Source of the DNA: Lepidurus packardi
Lineage: Eukaryota; Arthropoda; Branchiopoda; Notostraca; Triopsidae
Length of the DNA stretch: 64,000 bases
Direction of reading: 5' to 3'
NCBI GenBank assembly: GCA_023053545.1
Contig: JAKZAN010000002.1
Location: forward strand, 6,692,790 to 6,756,789
The translations under genes were made by a program, and so were the position numbers. Shown in pieces: positions 1 to 14,858 of this stretch; positions within the stretch are counted from its first letter, which is position 1; every line of letters begins with the position of its first letter. Below the pieces are notes generated by a model. It was not told the origin of the DNA. It did not search any database and saw nothing but the letters and a program-made list of their open reading frames with translations.

Positions 1-74
1 CCAAATTCTATCGCTGGTATTCAGTACGTTTTCTTGAATTATTTCCAATTAGTCTGATTTTATTTTATTTTTAG

Positions 75-2896
75 GTTAAATTCCACGTTGTTATACACTC
101 CTATCGTAGATAACTTGGTTTGGGTGGTTGTTGATGCTCTAGGAGCCGACTTTCTAGAAAGAAAACCAGTCGTGATGCCATATCTTCAGAACTTGCTAGA
201 AGAAGGAAGAGCTTGTGCTCTTTCAGCACAGGCTCACACTCCCACAGTTACCCTACCACGGATTAAAGTAGACATGAAAATTGTATTCACTGTTCATTAA
301 ACTGATTTTGTGTATTCAAGGCGTTGACCACAGGAAGTGTTCCCGGTTTTGGTGACATTTTTCTTAACCTGGCCAACGGCGATAATGCACTACAAGAGGA
401 TAACCTTCTCCAACAGTCCAAAGCCTTTCATCACAATTTAACCTTTTTCGGCGATGAAACATGGACTAAACTCTTTCCAAGTACATTTACTCGAAGTGAG
501 GGCGTACCTTCGTTCTTCGTACAGGACTACACCGAAGTTGACCACAAAGTTACTCGCCAACTGAACACCGAGTTAGAAAAAAATGATTGGAGTATTATGA
601 TTCTCCATTACCTCGGATTAGATCACATTGGACACCTTAGCGGACCTATGAGTTCGCTAGTACCTCCCAAACTGCAAGAAATGGACCAAGTTATCGAAAA
701 ACTGCACGAGCGTTTAATCCTGAAACAAGAGAAGAACCGAAGCGCGATTTTCGTGTGTGGAGACCATGGAATGAGTCACGAAGGCAGCCATGGGGGCAGT
801 AGCTTGCCTGAAACTACTATTCCCTTGATTTTCCTTCTTCCCCAACGGACTCAATGGTACTGGGGTAGAATTACGTGATAAGACACAAGCGTTTCTTGTC
901 TCTGCGGGCACCCATGTAATATTATTGTTCGATGAACCAAGCGTTTCTTTGAGAACAATGAAGCTAAAACTGTAGAGTTTAGACTTTGAAACGTAATACA
1001 GTTGGTGTCGGGGAAAAAAACGAGTTGTGTCTTATTTAGTATCTTAAGCTTAATGATATTCCCTCCATTTCAGTTCTGATTCTGCTGCAGTTCTACAAAT
1101 CGATGCTGTGTCTTCGTTAAGCTTTTTATTGGGTTTGCCATTGCCTCGACATAGCTTAGGAATCCCATTACAACCTGTTTTGAAGATGAAAACCTCTTCC
1201 GAACGCCTTTATGGACTATACTATTTATGTACACATTTGAGTGGCGTTTATGAGCGCCAAATTGGCCAACTTCATCCTGGTATTTCTTTTAAACTATAAC
1301 TTGACGACATTTCCGAATATGACCTCGTATTAGGGAAAAAAGACGACGACTTTGATAAAGCCGTGAATTTGTACGTTCAGATATTGGAATCTGGTTCGTT
1401 CAGTAAAGAAGAGTTGGTTCATCAAGCAGAGCAATTATTTCTAAGTTGGGCGAGAGACCTTCAATCCGATCTAACTTCTCAATCCACCGAGAAAAACGTT
1501 CAGTTACTCTTTCTCGGTTTAGGATTGGTTTGGATGGTATGTAGTACTTTTCTTGCATGTAGTACGTGTCTAATTTGGAATGCTTTAGGCCTTCGCCCTT
1601 ACATTTTTTGGTACCAAAATGCGATTAGCTAAACTTGAATGGTTGGTTGTTGCGGGGCCTTTCTGGCAAGGTTTGAGCTTGGCTTCATCTTCGTTTGTGG
1701 AAGAAGAACATCAAGTTTGGTACTGGATCCAGGCTACGTTAGCTGGAATCGCGTTGATAATCAGCTTACGGAATTACTGCAAATTACGTAATGGAGCGTT
1801 CATCATTCACTGTATAGCTGCGCTGGTTTTACAGAGAGTACTGCGTTCCTGGGTGCGAACGGGCGATAAGTGGGTCCAGGAACCTGACCTAGAAGATCTT
1901 TTAAGAGAAAATAAACTGCTGTCGTCACTCTCATCCATTGCGGGTTTATTACTCGTTTATTTCCGCATTCGGGAGCATGGCAATAGAACCCAGCGATTTC
2001 TCCTCCTTGTCGCCTTGTCTGGATGCTATTTGTACCGTGGAGCTGTTGCTGCAACATGCCTGCCGTGGTTTTATCCTTCGTCCACGTAAAATATTAATCT
2101 GTTATTAAGTACTTCCAAGTGACTATTGACGTATTCTTTACTAGGGGGTTCTGGGAAGCGCAAACCACGTATGCGAGTATATTCGTGCTTAATTTAATGC
2201 GTTCAACCAAGATAAGCTCAACTTGGCAATTACTAGTCCTGTTATTGCTTAAGCCTCATTTGCATTTACCAGTAGCGCTACTCGACGTCTATATCGAAAA
2301 TTACAGTCAAGTTCTTCAGCTCTTGACGGACAATTACATGATACGAGGCGTTGGCTATTGGAGTCTAGCTAAAGCATCATATTTCTACTTGGTAAAATAA
2401 AAAATCCTTTAACTGAGAATTGAGATTAATTGATACAAAGTACTATTTTTGTTTTTCAGGGTTATTCGAACAGTTTAGCTCGTTTGGATGTTAGTGCGGG
2501 TTATGTAGGTTTGACCAACTATTACCCCGTAATTGTTGCTTCGCTGCTTGCTATTGCCACGTATGCCGGTCCAGTACTGGCTCTCATTTCAGGTCTGATC
2601 GAATCAGTTAGCCCGGAAAGGCGAAATGAGTAAGTATATACAATTTTAGTACTCAAATAGATTCGGCTTAAGATACTTTGATCAATTTTCCACTCGTTTC
2701 CATACAAAATAGGTATTTAAAAGGTGCAGCCTTAGCCTGCTTATGGCCCGCAACTCTTTATCCGGCTTTTCTGTGGTTTCTGCGAGATCATTTGTTCATC
2801 TGGACTGTATTCTGTCCCAAGCTTTTATTCCTTTTAGCTGAAACTGTAGTGCTACTAGTTTTGATAATGTCAAGTACCAATACATTCAAATTATAA
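75..2896 (+). CDS. PIGG: GPI ethanolamine phosphate transferase 2, PIGG/GPI7-like (5' truncated by window edge)
   Basis: PIG-G transfers ethanolamine phosphate to the second mannose of GPI anchors in the ER membrane. Eight exons are visible: 75-267, 321-856, 1074-1279, 1334-1540, 1629-2085, 2145-2391, 2460-2629 and 2713-2896. All join in phase and give 732 residues plus a stop. The N-terminus, probably a few dozen residues including the first membrane anchor, lies before base 1. The alkaline-phosphatase-like catalytic part shows DALGADF (metal-binding Asp), TPTVTLPRIK (expected Thr nucleophile), HYLGLDHIGH and CGDHGM. The second half is a chain of hydrophobic segments containing SSFVEEEHQ and PVLALISG, as in animal PIG-G. 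Introns are 53-217 bp. The exon 2 donor (856/857) and exon 4 donor (1540/1541) were chosen by phase and could shift slightly. The stop lies 90 bp from the stop of the convergent USP gene, so the 3'UTRs probably overlap. Confidence 0.93.
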
Positions 2897-2986
2897 AGCT
2901 TAATTTTAGTCCCGCAGTGCACTGTATTCCCCCAACAAATGATTTCATCAACATCAACATTTCAATGATTTCAACAACACGTACTT

Positions 2987-5900
2987 TCAACATATTCGTT
3001 CATAGAAAAGTAAATATGCTTGGGCCTTAAGAACCGTATCTAAGCTCACAGAACGAACTGATGTATCACTGATATGATACCACTTTCCAGCCCCGTCGCT
3101 AGGAAGATCATTCTTCCCCTGTTCATCATTGATAGGAGTAGGAGTGGAAGCACTTCTTGACCATGACTGTTGGCAAAGGACGTCCAACGAGGCATTTGTT
3201 AGTTGCTCTACTTGCAAAAACTGCGACAAATTTTGACTTAGTGGTCGCACCTATAAAACAATTTCCTTTAGAAAAAGAACTGCAGATGGTTGCGATCTAC
3301 TTTGACGAAAGCTGTGTAGTGACCACTAGACAATCTTCCTCTATGTTCCACTATTCCATACAATGAATAAAATACATTTGTTTGCCCATGGGTGATATTG
3401 GTCTGGCACTATAAAACACGTTAATTAATTACCTAAAGCTGTCATTGAATTTAACTATAAATATAATTACAAAGGCACTAAAATTATTTAAGTTCACTAC
3501 TAACCGAATTAAATCAAATAAATTTGTGAGAGTACTAAGGAAAGGTACATAACATTACCATTGGTGCAGCGATGGATATGAATGAAGCTAGGTCCAGGGT
3601 GGTGGGGAAGTTTATGTGTTTCTGGGACTTTTTAAGGTCAAAGCCGCTCTGCATAAACCGTTTAACATGGAGTGTTAATAAGGCCGGAGGTGCCAGAATG
3701 AGTAATCGAAGACTGGCAACGTTATAAACCATAGCTTTCTTCTTTTTCTCTTTTGCATCACCGGTCGCAGCAGAAGAAGCAGCTCTGCGAGTGCATTCCT
3801 CACAGCCGTACTTATTGCTACCAGTCAGCAATTCCGGGGCTGTGAAACGCTGCAGACAAGAGTACAAACTCGTATCAGCTGCTGTTCCATGGACCATTAA
3901 CTTGGGTACCAAGGGCTCTAATGCTGCCATTGCCCACTGGCTCTTTTTCATTAACCTAAAACAACGATAAGAACAAAATAATTACGATTTTTCGAACCTG
4001 ACATTTTTCTAGACAAAATTTACTTAGCTTCACAACTTACTTCTCTCGGCTCATGTCTTCTTCTTCACAAGATTCCTGGGATCCATGACCTGAGCTGTTG
4101 ACACTCTGTTCATCTCCCTCTTTACTTACTTGCAAACCTTGTAGTTGGCCTTCTACTTCATTAACGTCGCTATTCGACTTCTTATCTTCACTTTCCAAAT
4201 TATCCTCCACGTCTGCATCGCTCAAATTGCCTGACGATCGATCGCTATCTTCGATTTTACAGTCAAACAAATTCTCTTCGGTTTGTCCAGCAATTGACGA
4301 CTCGGAAGTTTTCTTTTTGGCGTCCCTTTTAGTTTTCTTCGACTCCGCACGAGACGATGGCCTTCCGAAGCAATCTATATTGCCGTCTTCTTGTTTGCGT
4401 CTGGAGCCAGGTGGTGGAGGCTATGAATTCAATTTTTTAATTCATAAAAATCATGACTTTCTGAAGAAAAATCAATTTTCTACTTTATCATCGGCCAAAG
4501 GAAGGCTTAGATCCATGAAACTCTCCAAGCGAGGGTAGGTAGTGTTGCACACTGTACAGGTAATGGCATTCAGGGACACGCCCCCAAAAAGCTTATCCAC
4601 TAGCGTATGTGAGGCTTGCTTTCCATACGATTTGACTTCAGCCTTCACTTTAGCGTCTACCATAGAAGCTACAACATTCTTCGGCAGGTTGTAATGCTTC
4701 AATAACGCGTGTCGATAGCGCTACAATAATAAATTCAAAAGATTCCTAACGATAACAATTAGTATAACTTACAAGGATTTCTTCACTCTTAAGATTGTCT
4801 AATAAATGGCGCAATAATTCGTGTGAATCTTGTTGATCGAAGCCGCGAAATTGGGGATTCTTCCGAGAGATTTGAGAAAACAAGTTAGAGGGCGTTACCA
4901 CAGTCGAATTCTTATATTTCGCAGCAGGACAGTGCATTTCTTTCAGAAAAGAAGCTAGGGCTAATGACAAGGGCCGACCATCTTCCAAGACCAGATCCAA
5001 AGGTGGCTGCAATACAATCAAATACGAAAGTAGAGTTAATAATTAAAATATATATATATAATTTGGGTAAAAATTAAAGGTCATACAATTACTTAAATTA
5101 GCATTAACTGATTGAAACTTACCAAGAAGTCCAACGCTTCGTCAGAGGAGCTCATTAAAGAACTAGGCGAACTTCGGCCACTATCTCCACTCTGTTTGCT
5201 CTTCCCAGCACCTGGTAGCCGTAAAACCTACAACAAGCGCCATAGTTCAGAGAATAAATTTTTTTTTAAACTTTACTTGGCCTTCTTGGCAGTGGATATC
5301 CAGTAACTGCGTCAGCAAATGTGTTTGGCTCAAGACTTGCATAACGGAGTTGAAAAAGCACGTGTTTCCCAAATTGGACAAACCCTAAAACGAAAAGTTG
5401 ATTTTGTTTTAATATGATTTCACTTTTGATCCGTCATCGAATTTAAATTACTTTTACGCTAGGGAGGGATTCGATTACATCTTTGGCTTTGCTTTCCGCA
5501 TCTCCATTGACAACTGCAATTTCTCTCTTCTCTGATCCGTTGACGGAACTGGCAATAGATAAAGACAAGCTAACTGACCGTGTCATGTTGATTCTAACTT
5601 GTGGTTTGCTGGCTATATTCAAAGTAGCCATTCCTGCTGCTTTGCGAATCAGTTGTAAGCATTCTGTCAACCTGCTACTCACGCAGGCTTCGATTTCTTG
5701 GTTGCAGTCTAAACAGTAGCCTGACCAAGTTTGGGTGTCGACAAAGACGGCATGGGAGGAAGATCGAGGTGTGCGGTAATGTAATAAGGCATGAGATGTA
5801 TCTGAAATGCCTCCACAGCCACAATAACCACACTGAAGACAAACCCATAGTAAACTACTCGGCTGAGGTAAAGACTCGTCACTCGTGGATTTCATCTCTG

Positions 5901-6668
5901 GCTCATTTGGTGGGTCATCTGTAGTAGTTGTATTTGTGGACTTAATCTCTGGATCATCAGGTTGGGCATCTGTAGTAGTTGTAGTCGTAGCTGTAGTAGT
6001 AATAGTTGTCGTTGCAGAAGTATCAGCGATCGACTCTTGAATGGAAGGAAGAAGTTCTTTCGGCGGCGGAGCAGCACAAACACATTGTGCGCACTCTGTG
6101 AGATGAACTTCTTTTAAGTTCTTTCGGAGTAACGTAAGATTGATGGCTTTGGCAAGATGAGTGCAGCTTTGAGAACCTATAGAGAAAAGGAATAGTAAAT
6201 TGGTTTCAAACAAGAGTTTTCTGTATTTTAAAAGATTTCGCGCACTGAATGAAATTAATCGATAAAACAGGAACGTGCCTAAGTGTATTGAGAGGCTTTT
6301 AAAGCGTCTTAGCATCTTGAAGACTTGGAAACTACTGACAAACTTAGAAAAGAAGCTTGTGTTCTACTGTAGCGTAGTATGAATCCTTATACGTGGTGTT
6401 CCATCACCTAATCCCCTACGCTGGCTAGTCAAAAACAATAAGAGGCTTCATAGGTTCGTAAAGGCTCGTGATTTAAAAGGTATTTTTTCCAATTCAACAT
6501 TGCAAGTAATAATACCTTAATAAATGCATGTCAAAGCAAAGTTATCATAAACTCGAGTGAAGAAAGAAATATCTAATTATTACCTTTAATAGCTGTGTCA
6601 CTATCGGAAGAACTAGAACCTCCTTCCCTAGGATCATTCTGTCTCCGTCTGGTTTTCTTTTTAGCCAT
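2987..6668 (-). CDS. USP16/USP45-like: Ubiquitin carboxyl-terminal hydrolase, USP16/USP45 family
   Basis: A cysteine protease that removes ubiquitin; vertebrate relatives act on histone H2A (USP16) or on ERCC1 in DNA repair (USP45). The ten exons, in coding order, are 6668-6584, 6176-5452, 5384-5277, 5227-5123, 5006-4773, 4720-4484, 4420-4041, 3955-3559, 3408-3301 and 3250-2987. They give 880 aa; the human homologues are a little over 800. A zf-UBP zinc finger (about residues 33-200) has the [16 protein letters not shown] and CLDC ligands and is interrupted by a Thr-rich insert. The Cys box [13 protein letters not shown] puts the nucleophile at Cys279; [10 protein letters not shown] follows. 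The His box SSGHYTAF has His787, and the protein ends in AYLLFYERI. An acidic/serine-rich linker (about residues 500-625) splits the catalytic domain, as in the family. The start [10 protein letters not shown] is the first ATG of a short basic exon. USP16 and USP45 cannot be separated here. Confidence 0.93.
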
Positions 6669-7017
6669 AATAACTCTTGGATAAAATAAATAAAATTAAA
6701 ATACACTACAACGCATGTGAATCACAATAATATCAGAGAGTGACTGCCTGATGGAGAATCCGGGCTTTAGTTTAAAATGGCACCGAGCACAAAACTTCCC
6801 CAAACATGCTTTAGCTCCTAGCCGTAGCTAATCGCAAGAGTCTGCGAATTTTCAACAGGAGTTGTTTCCTAAAACGCCGCTTGGGTTCGCTAATCGCTGT
6901 TGTTTTGCTAGTTTATGACTTCGTAGTTGCATTGGTATTTTTTTCATCTTTCAGTTAACCAGTAAGTAAAATTAAGCCATTTATTCATCAGTATTAAAAC
7001 CTTCACCTTAGGAGTAA
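6669..7017. promoter_or_regulatory. Shared upstream region of divergent USP16/45 and NKAP genes
   Basis: These 349 bp separate the start codons of two genes that point away from each other, so both promoters and both 5'UTRs must fit here unless an upstream exon lies elsewhere. I see no clear TATA box at a useful distance from either start. The stretch is moderately AT-rich at the USP side. The bidirectional role is inferred from layout only. Confidence 0.5.
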
Positions 7018-8140
<1,123 letters not shown>

Positions 8141-8206
8141 CTGAAAAGGAGGATAAAAGTTAAAATGCGTTGTCTTTTTTAATATACTGTGTATTCAGAA
8201 GAATTA

Positions 8207-9425
8207 CTATTTTGGAGCGAAAGGATTACAATTGTCTAAATTTGATGTGACGTTCTGAATCCAGCCAATGTACCGTGCAACGCGAGTATACATCCCTGGG
8301 AAAGCAGAAGCACAACCCATTCCCCACGATACTATACCCACTTGAACATAACGATTAATGTTGTTAAATTCATGGAGTTCGTTTCCAGAATCTTCCGAAT
8401 TATGGTTGAGAACAATCAAAGGACCTCCGCTATCCCCCTGAGGTGATTTAATGAGTACAGTGAAAAGATAATTTAAAGGTTCTTTATACTCTGCAAGCGT
8501 CCTTTCCTTCTTTATTGGCGCAAATCATATTCTCAGTAATGAGCAAATCGCGAGAAAGTAATGATTTACATTTGTTCCAAGCCCATATCGTTACGTTCGC
8601 TGCGTGAGGCTTGAGAGGCAACTTTGCGCCGTCTAAATTTTTTGATAGTATCAATTTTGATTAAGTTTAAACTTATTATATATATTAATATAATATATTA
8701 ATTTATCATAATTGAACCTTCTTTAAAGTATAAAATTTAATTTAGAGTAATTTTTAGTATTACCTGTATCGTTCTGGGCACCCCATCCGGCAACTATTGC
8801 AGTTTTATTATCAAGGTTAGTAATTGGTAAATCGTCTGGTCTTGGCAAACAGACTGCGTGAACTGAAGGACTGAATTTAATAGGTTTTTCCAGCTCAAGT
8901 AGAGCGATGTCATTGTTTACAGTATCTGTGTCATATTCTTCGTGCAAAACTGCATGTTTAGCCGGAATAATTGCTTCAAAACCAGTCGTTTTATTATGAC
9001 TAGAGTTTGGTAGCCAGTGGTAGCCTATTAAAGCTTCTGTTTTAGTTATGTTCCTACAGAATCGTATTTTTAAGATGTATAATATTATAATTGATGAATC
9101 AAATTTCAGAAGTGATTGTTACTCGACTTCTAGGCAGTGAGCTGCTGTAAGCAAATAACTGCGTTTAATGATGGTAGCTCCGCAGAAAAACACTCCGGAA
9201 GTTGTAGAAATCTTAATAGGGATTAACCACGGGTACTTGTTCGGGGCAAATAATTTTCCGCCAATGATCTTGGGATGTTTCACTGCATTGTATAACTGAC
9301 CGCAGTACTCTAAAAAATAAAGATTCTTTATGAGAATAGGGTTATACAATTTAACATTTACCGTCACAAAGCTGTTCAGCAGAAATTGCGACGATTAATG
9401 AGATGACAAAGGCAGCGAGTTTCAT
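8207..9425 (-). CDS. Secreted trypsin-like serine protease A (S1 family)
   Basis: A chymotrypsin-fold protease predicted to be secreted and to cleave after Lys/Arg. Its exons are 9425-9362, 9309-9123, 9053-8764, 8632-8490 and 8437-8207, giving 304 aa. A signal peptide ([16 protein letters not shown]) is followed by a short prodomain with two cysteines. Activation is at K|IIGG. The catalytic triad is His in LLTAAHC, Asp in [12 protein letters not shown] and Ser in GDSGGP. The residue six before the Ser is Asp (KDACRGDSGGP), the trypsin specificity residue 189, and SWG matches position 216. It is longer than a typical trypsin because of loops after the catalytic His and after the Ser. It lies head-to-tail with protease B (B's stop is 278 bp upstream of this start). 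Three intron positions and phases are shared with B, so they are likely duplicates. The substrate is unknown; digestion or immunity/cuticle roles are possible. Confidence 0.9.
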
Positions 9426-9703
9426 GTTTGAACTCGAAAAGCTTTCAGAGGGAAGTGATAATCTTTCTGGGTACCCTTTTCAATTTATACACAACTGATA
9501 ACCCGCATCTAGTGCATGTAGTTCCAACAACGCATGCAAATTAGCGCCAGCTTCTACATCTTCAGCTTTCATTAACCTCTTTCCTCTTATCAACAAAGCT
9601 CTCCATTTAGTTCAAAGACAAGAGGAAGGACAAACAAATTGTGCCGTAATAGCATCCGATGTATGTATTAGCCAAGCCCCTATCATACATGAGAAGAGTA
9701 TAA

Positions 9704-10998
<1,295 letters not shown>

Positions 10999-11140
10999 CT
11001 TTCTAAGCGTTCTCAAAGATAACAACTGCCAGGGACTCTTATATTACGAAATCTTATAATTTATCAATAACGAGGCAGGTGCACATTCTTCCACGTATTC
11101 AGGTGTATTTGCGTTACTTTTACATAACTGAATTTTGTTA

Positions 11141-14021
11141 TCACTTGCGAGCTTTACTCCTACCTCCTCCTTTCTTAGGTTTATTCTTCCCAAATTTACG
11201 CCTTTCCCTAACCTCTTCTTTCAGTTTTTTACCAAGTCTCTCTGCGCCTTTTAAATGAGCTTGCCCTGGCTTAGCAGCTAAAGCTGCTTCATCCATTGGT
11301 TCTATAATCGTGCCTAATCGCGTTACAACCTTCGGTTTCGTCAAAGCTCGACTGGCAGTCTCTGGCACAAACGTTGGAGCCACTGGTGCCCGGATTGACG
11401 ATTCGAAGGCTGCTACTGAAGTAAATGGGAACGGAAGCGCCGTTACCTTCGCAAAAAAGAAACAAGAAATATACGATAAAATTCTAAGAGCTCTGAGATT
11501 TTTTAAAATAAATTCTAAAAATTATCCGACGCCCAATAAATTGTGAGAAGAATATGAAAACAAATTTTTAAAAAAGTAAGAAATTCGAACGAGTTTTAAA
11601 TCTTACCTGATGAACGCGAAGAGCTTTACTTTTCTGCTCGTTTAGGATCAAATGTCCCTTATTATCATCTCTGCGTGGAGGAGCAGGTGGCGCTTTAATT
11701 ACAAAGCGTTTCTTTCTCCGTCTTGACTTTTCACGCTTCAAATCAGCTCCTCCCCATGAGCCCCAGCCAGGCAAACTTAAATCAATATCTTTCGGAAGTG
11801 AAGCTTCTACAAGTCTTTTCTTTTCAGCCCTGGAAATAACAAAAAAGAAATAGGAAAACACGATTTAAATGCTATAAATCAAACATCTGATCAATAGGCT
11901 TATTAGTACCTAAATTCCTGTATGACGTCATCTTCAGCAAAGGCTTCCGCTATTGTCATTCTTTGCGCACTAGCGTCTGCGTTCTCATCCTCACTACTTT
12001 CAGCTTCTGCTTCTTCCCAATTTGGCGCTAAAGATTTTAACTTTCTGGGCTCCATAGCCAAAAATTGGGCGGGATCCACTTCAGGGCCTTGATTAAGCGC
12101 TTGAGGCGACTTTTGCTCGTCTTTTGGCTTCCCATTAATTTTATCTGCTCCCTCTTCTTCTTCTAACAACTCTTCTGGGCTTCCTGGAGCCAATTCGTCC
12201 ATGTCTTCTAAGGATTGAATGCGCTGACTGCCTTCTTGCAAGGTATCATTGCGTATTTTCAACGGAAGCGCATCTGGAATACTCTTTTCCGGAGCCTTTT
12301 GCGTATTCTTCTTAGAATTTGGCTGGTTCTGAGATGCTGTTTGCTTACGCTGAGCCTTTGTTTGGCGCTTTTTGGTTGCTTGTTTGAATATCTGATCTAA
12401 GTTGTCAGAGATCGCCTTGGTAGCAAGTTCGTCTCCTTCTGGTTCGTCTTTTTGAGACTCTTCAATTTTGTCTGAATCTGCTCCCATTAGCTTCCGTTTA
12501 GCTGCTTTAGCCTCATTGATTTCTGTCCAGTACTTCCGGTAGTTAGTCTTCTTTTCATCCTCGTCAAAGGTATCTTGAGCACCAGCTTTGAGCCATGGAT
12601 TGTTTGAATTGATTTCAACCGGCAGAGCAGATTCAGGTGTTTCGTCATCACTTTCTACTCGCGCTTTCTCTACCAATGCTTTTCCGATCTTCAACTGCTC
12701 AGATAACACGGATCTAGCCTGTATAAACAGCAAAAGGTCTTAAATTCACATTTTCTGACAATTGTTCCTTATAATTACGTCTTTGTCGTATTTCGCTCTA
12801 ATGGCTTGCACTTTCGCCCATTTGCCTGTCGACTTGTGTCGTAGAGAGGCTCTTTCTTCCACTCTTTGCTCATCCAATCGCTCAAGTTCTTTCAATGCAG
12901 CTTCCGGATTGGTGACTTTCAACGTTTCGAAGGATGTAATTTGCTTCTTGAGACGGTCTTTTTTCATTAGACGATGGTACCTTGAAAAAGTATAAAAAGA
13001 ATGAAAATGTTACAGCGAATCGGACCAAAATATTACAAATATAAACTCACAATTAGTGAAAATCGATTAAAAATATTACTTTTTGCTCTTGATTTTGTTT
13101 TGTCGTCGAGCTTTAGCTTCTTCATAGGATTGCAAGGCTCTATATCGGGCTAACTCACGACGTCGCTCCAAAGCTTCTTTCAACGACATGGATGCTAAAA
13201 CATCCTTCTCAGCTTGAGTTAATTCCTACACACATATGATTAGTGATGTTTAGTGAACCCGAGATGGAACTTTTCTACTTACCTCGCCAGGTTGAAACGT
13301 ATGCTTACTGTTTTGCAAAAGAGCTGCAATTTGTTGTTCCAAAGGGGTTTTGGGCTACAAATAAGGTTAAGAGGGTAAAAAAAGCTTCGTGAGCGTCAAT
13401 TTAAGGTAGTATTACTGTTAACTTGGCTGCAAATTCCGCGGCGGTGTGCAGTTTCAATTCGGGTTTCAGCAAAGGAAAAGACAAATGATCTGCTTCTCTA
13501 TGTTGTTGAACCACAGCATCCCAGCGTTCAACTTCGTTAGCTACACGGTTATATCCAGCTAATCGCCTCGCCTGTGAAACAAATTAGAATAACGATGCAA
13601 AAATTTGAGATTTAACTCAACTTTTTCTGCTTGCGGTTTTTCCAAGGGTGCAGCGATAGGCTGAGCTCGCTTTTGTGCTTTGCCGATTCGTTTCTTTAGA
13701 TCTGTAACCGTTGCAGTCTGTCCTAGTGATTTGAGTAAGTCTTCGACTTGAATATCTTCTTTTTTGTTCCCTCCTGTCTTCACAAACTCATCGAGCTGAG
13801 CAGCAGGTTCTGTTCTTTCACTTCCATAGACCTTCCTATAAATTATATTCGTTAACTTTGATGACATTCTAAATATTATTAAAAAGAAGTTACCGTTTTG
13901 CGCCAGAGATCTTGGAAACAGAACGTAGCAACTTTTCATGCTTAACATCGTCAACTTCTCCATCACTTTCTTCTCTAGTCGAAATCAAGGAAGATAAGAT
14001 ATCGTCCACTCCACTAGGCAT
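11141..14021 (-). CDS. UTP14: U3 snoRNA-associated protein UTP14 (SSU processome)
   Basis: UTP14 is a nucleolar component of the small-subunit processome. It activates the helicase Dhr1/DHX37, which releases U3 snoRNA during 18S rRNA processing. Nine exons (14021-13894, 13835-13622, 13571-13416, 13354-13283, 13225-13080, 12980-12779, 12718-11910, 11829-11607 and 11446-11141) give 751 aa; human UTP14A has 771. Family signatures in order are: ANEVERWDAVV; SMSLKEALERRRELARYRAL; SYEEAKARRQNKIKSKKYHR; an acidic/basic middle; AFAEDDVIQEF; SLPKDIDLSLPGWGSWGG; KKRFVIKAPPAPPRRD; VTALPFPF; LTKPKVVTRLGTIIEP. The tail is Lys/Arg/Gly-rich. The donor at 13621 is a less common GTTGAG, but phase and homology support it. 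All other introns are short (about 45-120 bp, except 159 bp after the acidic exon). Confidence 0.94.
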
Positions 14022-14858
14022 TATTAAATATTACCATTAACTACGTAAATTTAACTACTGAAAAATTAATACGAGTTTCAGAACACGTGTTTGGCGTTTC
14101 GCCGTAGTTATGTTTTAGTTGATACTAGCGCCACAGTTGTGCAGCAGCGTGAAGTAAGCCTCCGTGGGATCTTGCTCGGTAATGAGCGCTACCATTTGAA
14201 CACTTACAATTAGAAAACAATCCGCGAAATTAAAGAAAAATATTTAAGGATTGTAACCATATAGAATAAACAGTTGTATCTTATTCATAGTTTAATCATC
14301 TGAAACGTGATTTGAAAATAAAAATAATCATTTCAAGGAAGATTCGTATAAATATAAATGTTTTTGGATTTCAAGACTCCATTCCTTTAGCAAACGATAA
14401 AATCCCCACACGAAGACATTACAGCACACCTACAATGAAAACCTGGAAGCCCCTTTGACAATATTAAAATATAACAACACTAAGTCAAAAGCCGCTCTCA
14501 CTGATATTTGTTTTATGATTTGCAGGAATCGGTTGCTATAAAAGTGCTGAAAACTCTTGACTTGCATTAAAAGACTGGAATACGATTGAAGCAGAACCGT
14601 ATATTTATAGTAAAGTAAATTTCTTTATAGTTACAATTTTTAGAACACATTTCAGTGCATTATCTCCGAGAAAATCACAGTAGGCTTATTTCAGGAATCC
14701 TTCTATAAAATTCAACAATCGATTTTATAAGAACTAATTTGCCAAACTTTACAACTGACAGCTCAGCAGTCGTTGGCAAAAGCACTTAATTTTCATGCGT
14801 CGATTCGAGTAACAAGAAGAAAATCAACTGTCGTATAAGATCCTTCATTGCTCTCCCT
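14022..14858. other. Spacer between UTP14 start and HS6ST stop
   Basis: AT-rich DNA holding the UTP14 upstream region and the likely 3'UTR of HS6ST, both on the minus strand. I see no further coding exon, RNA gene or repeat. Confidence 0.6.
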
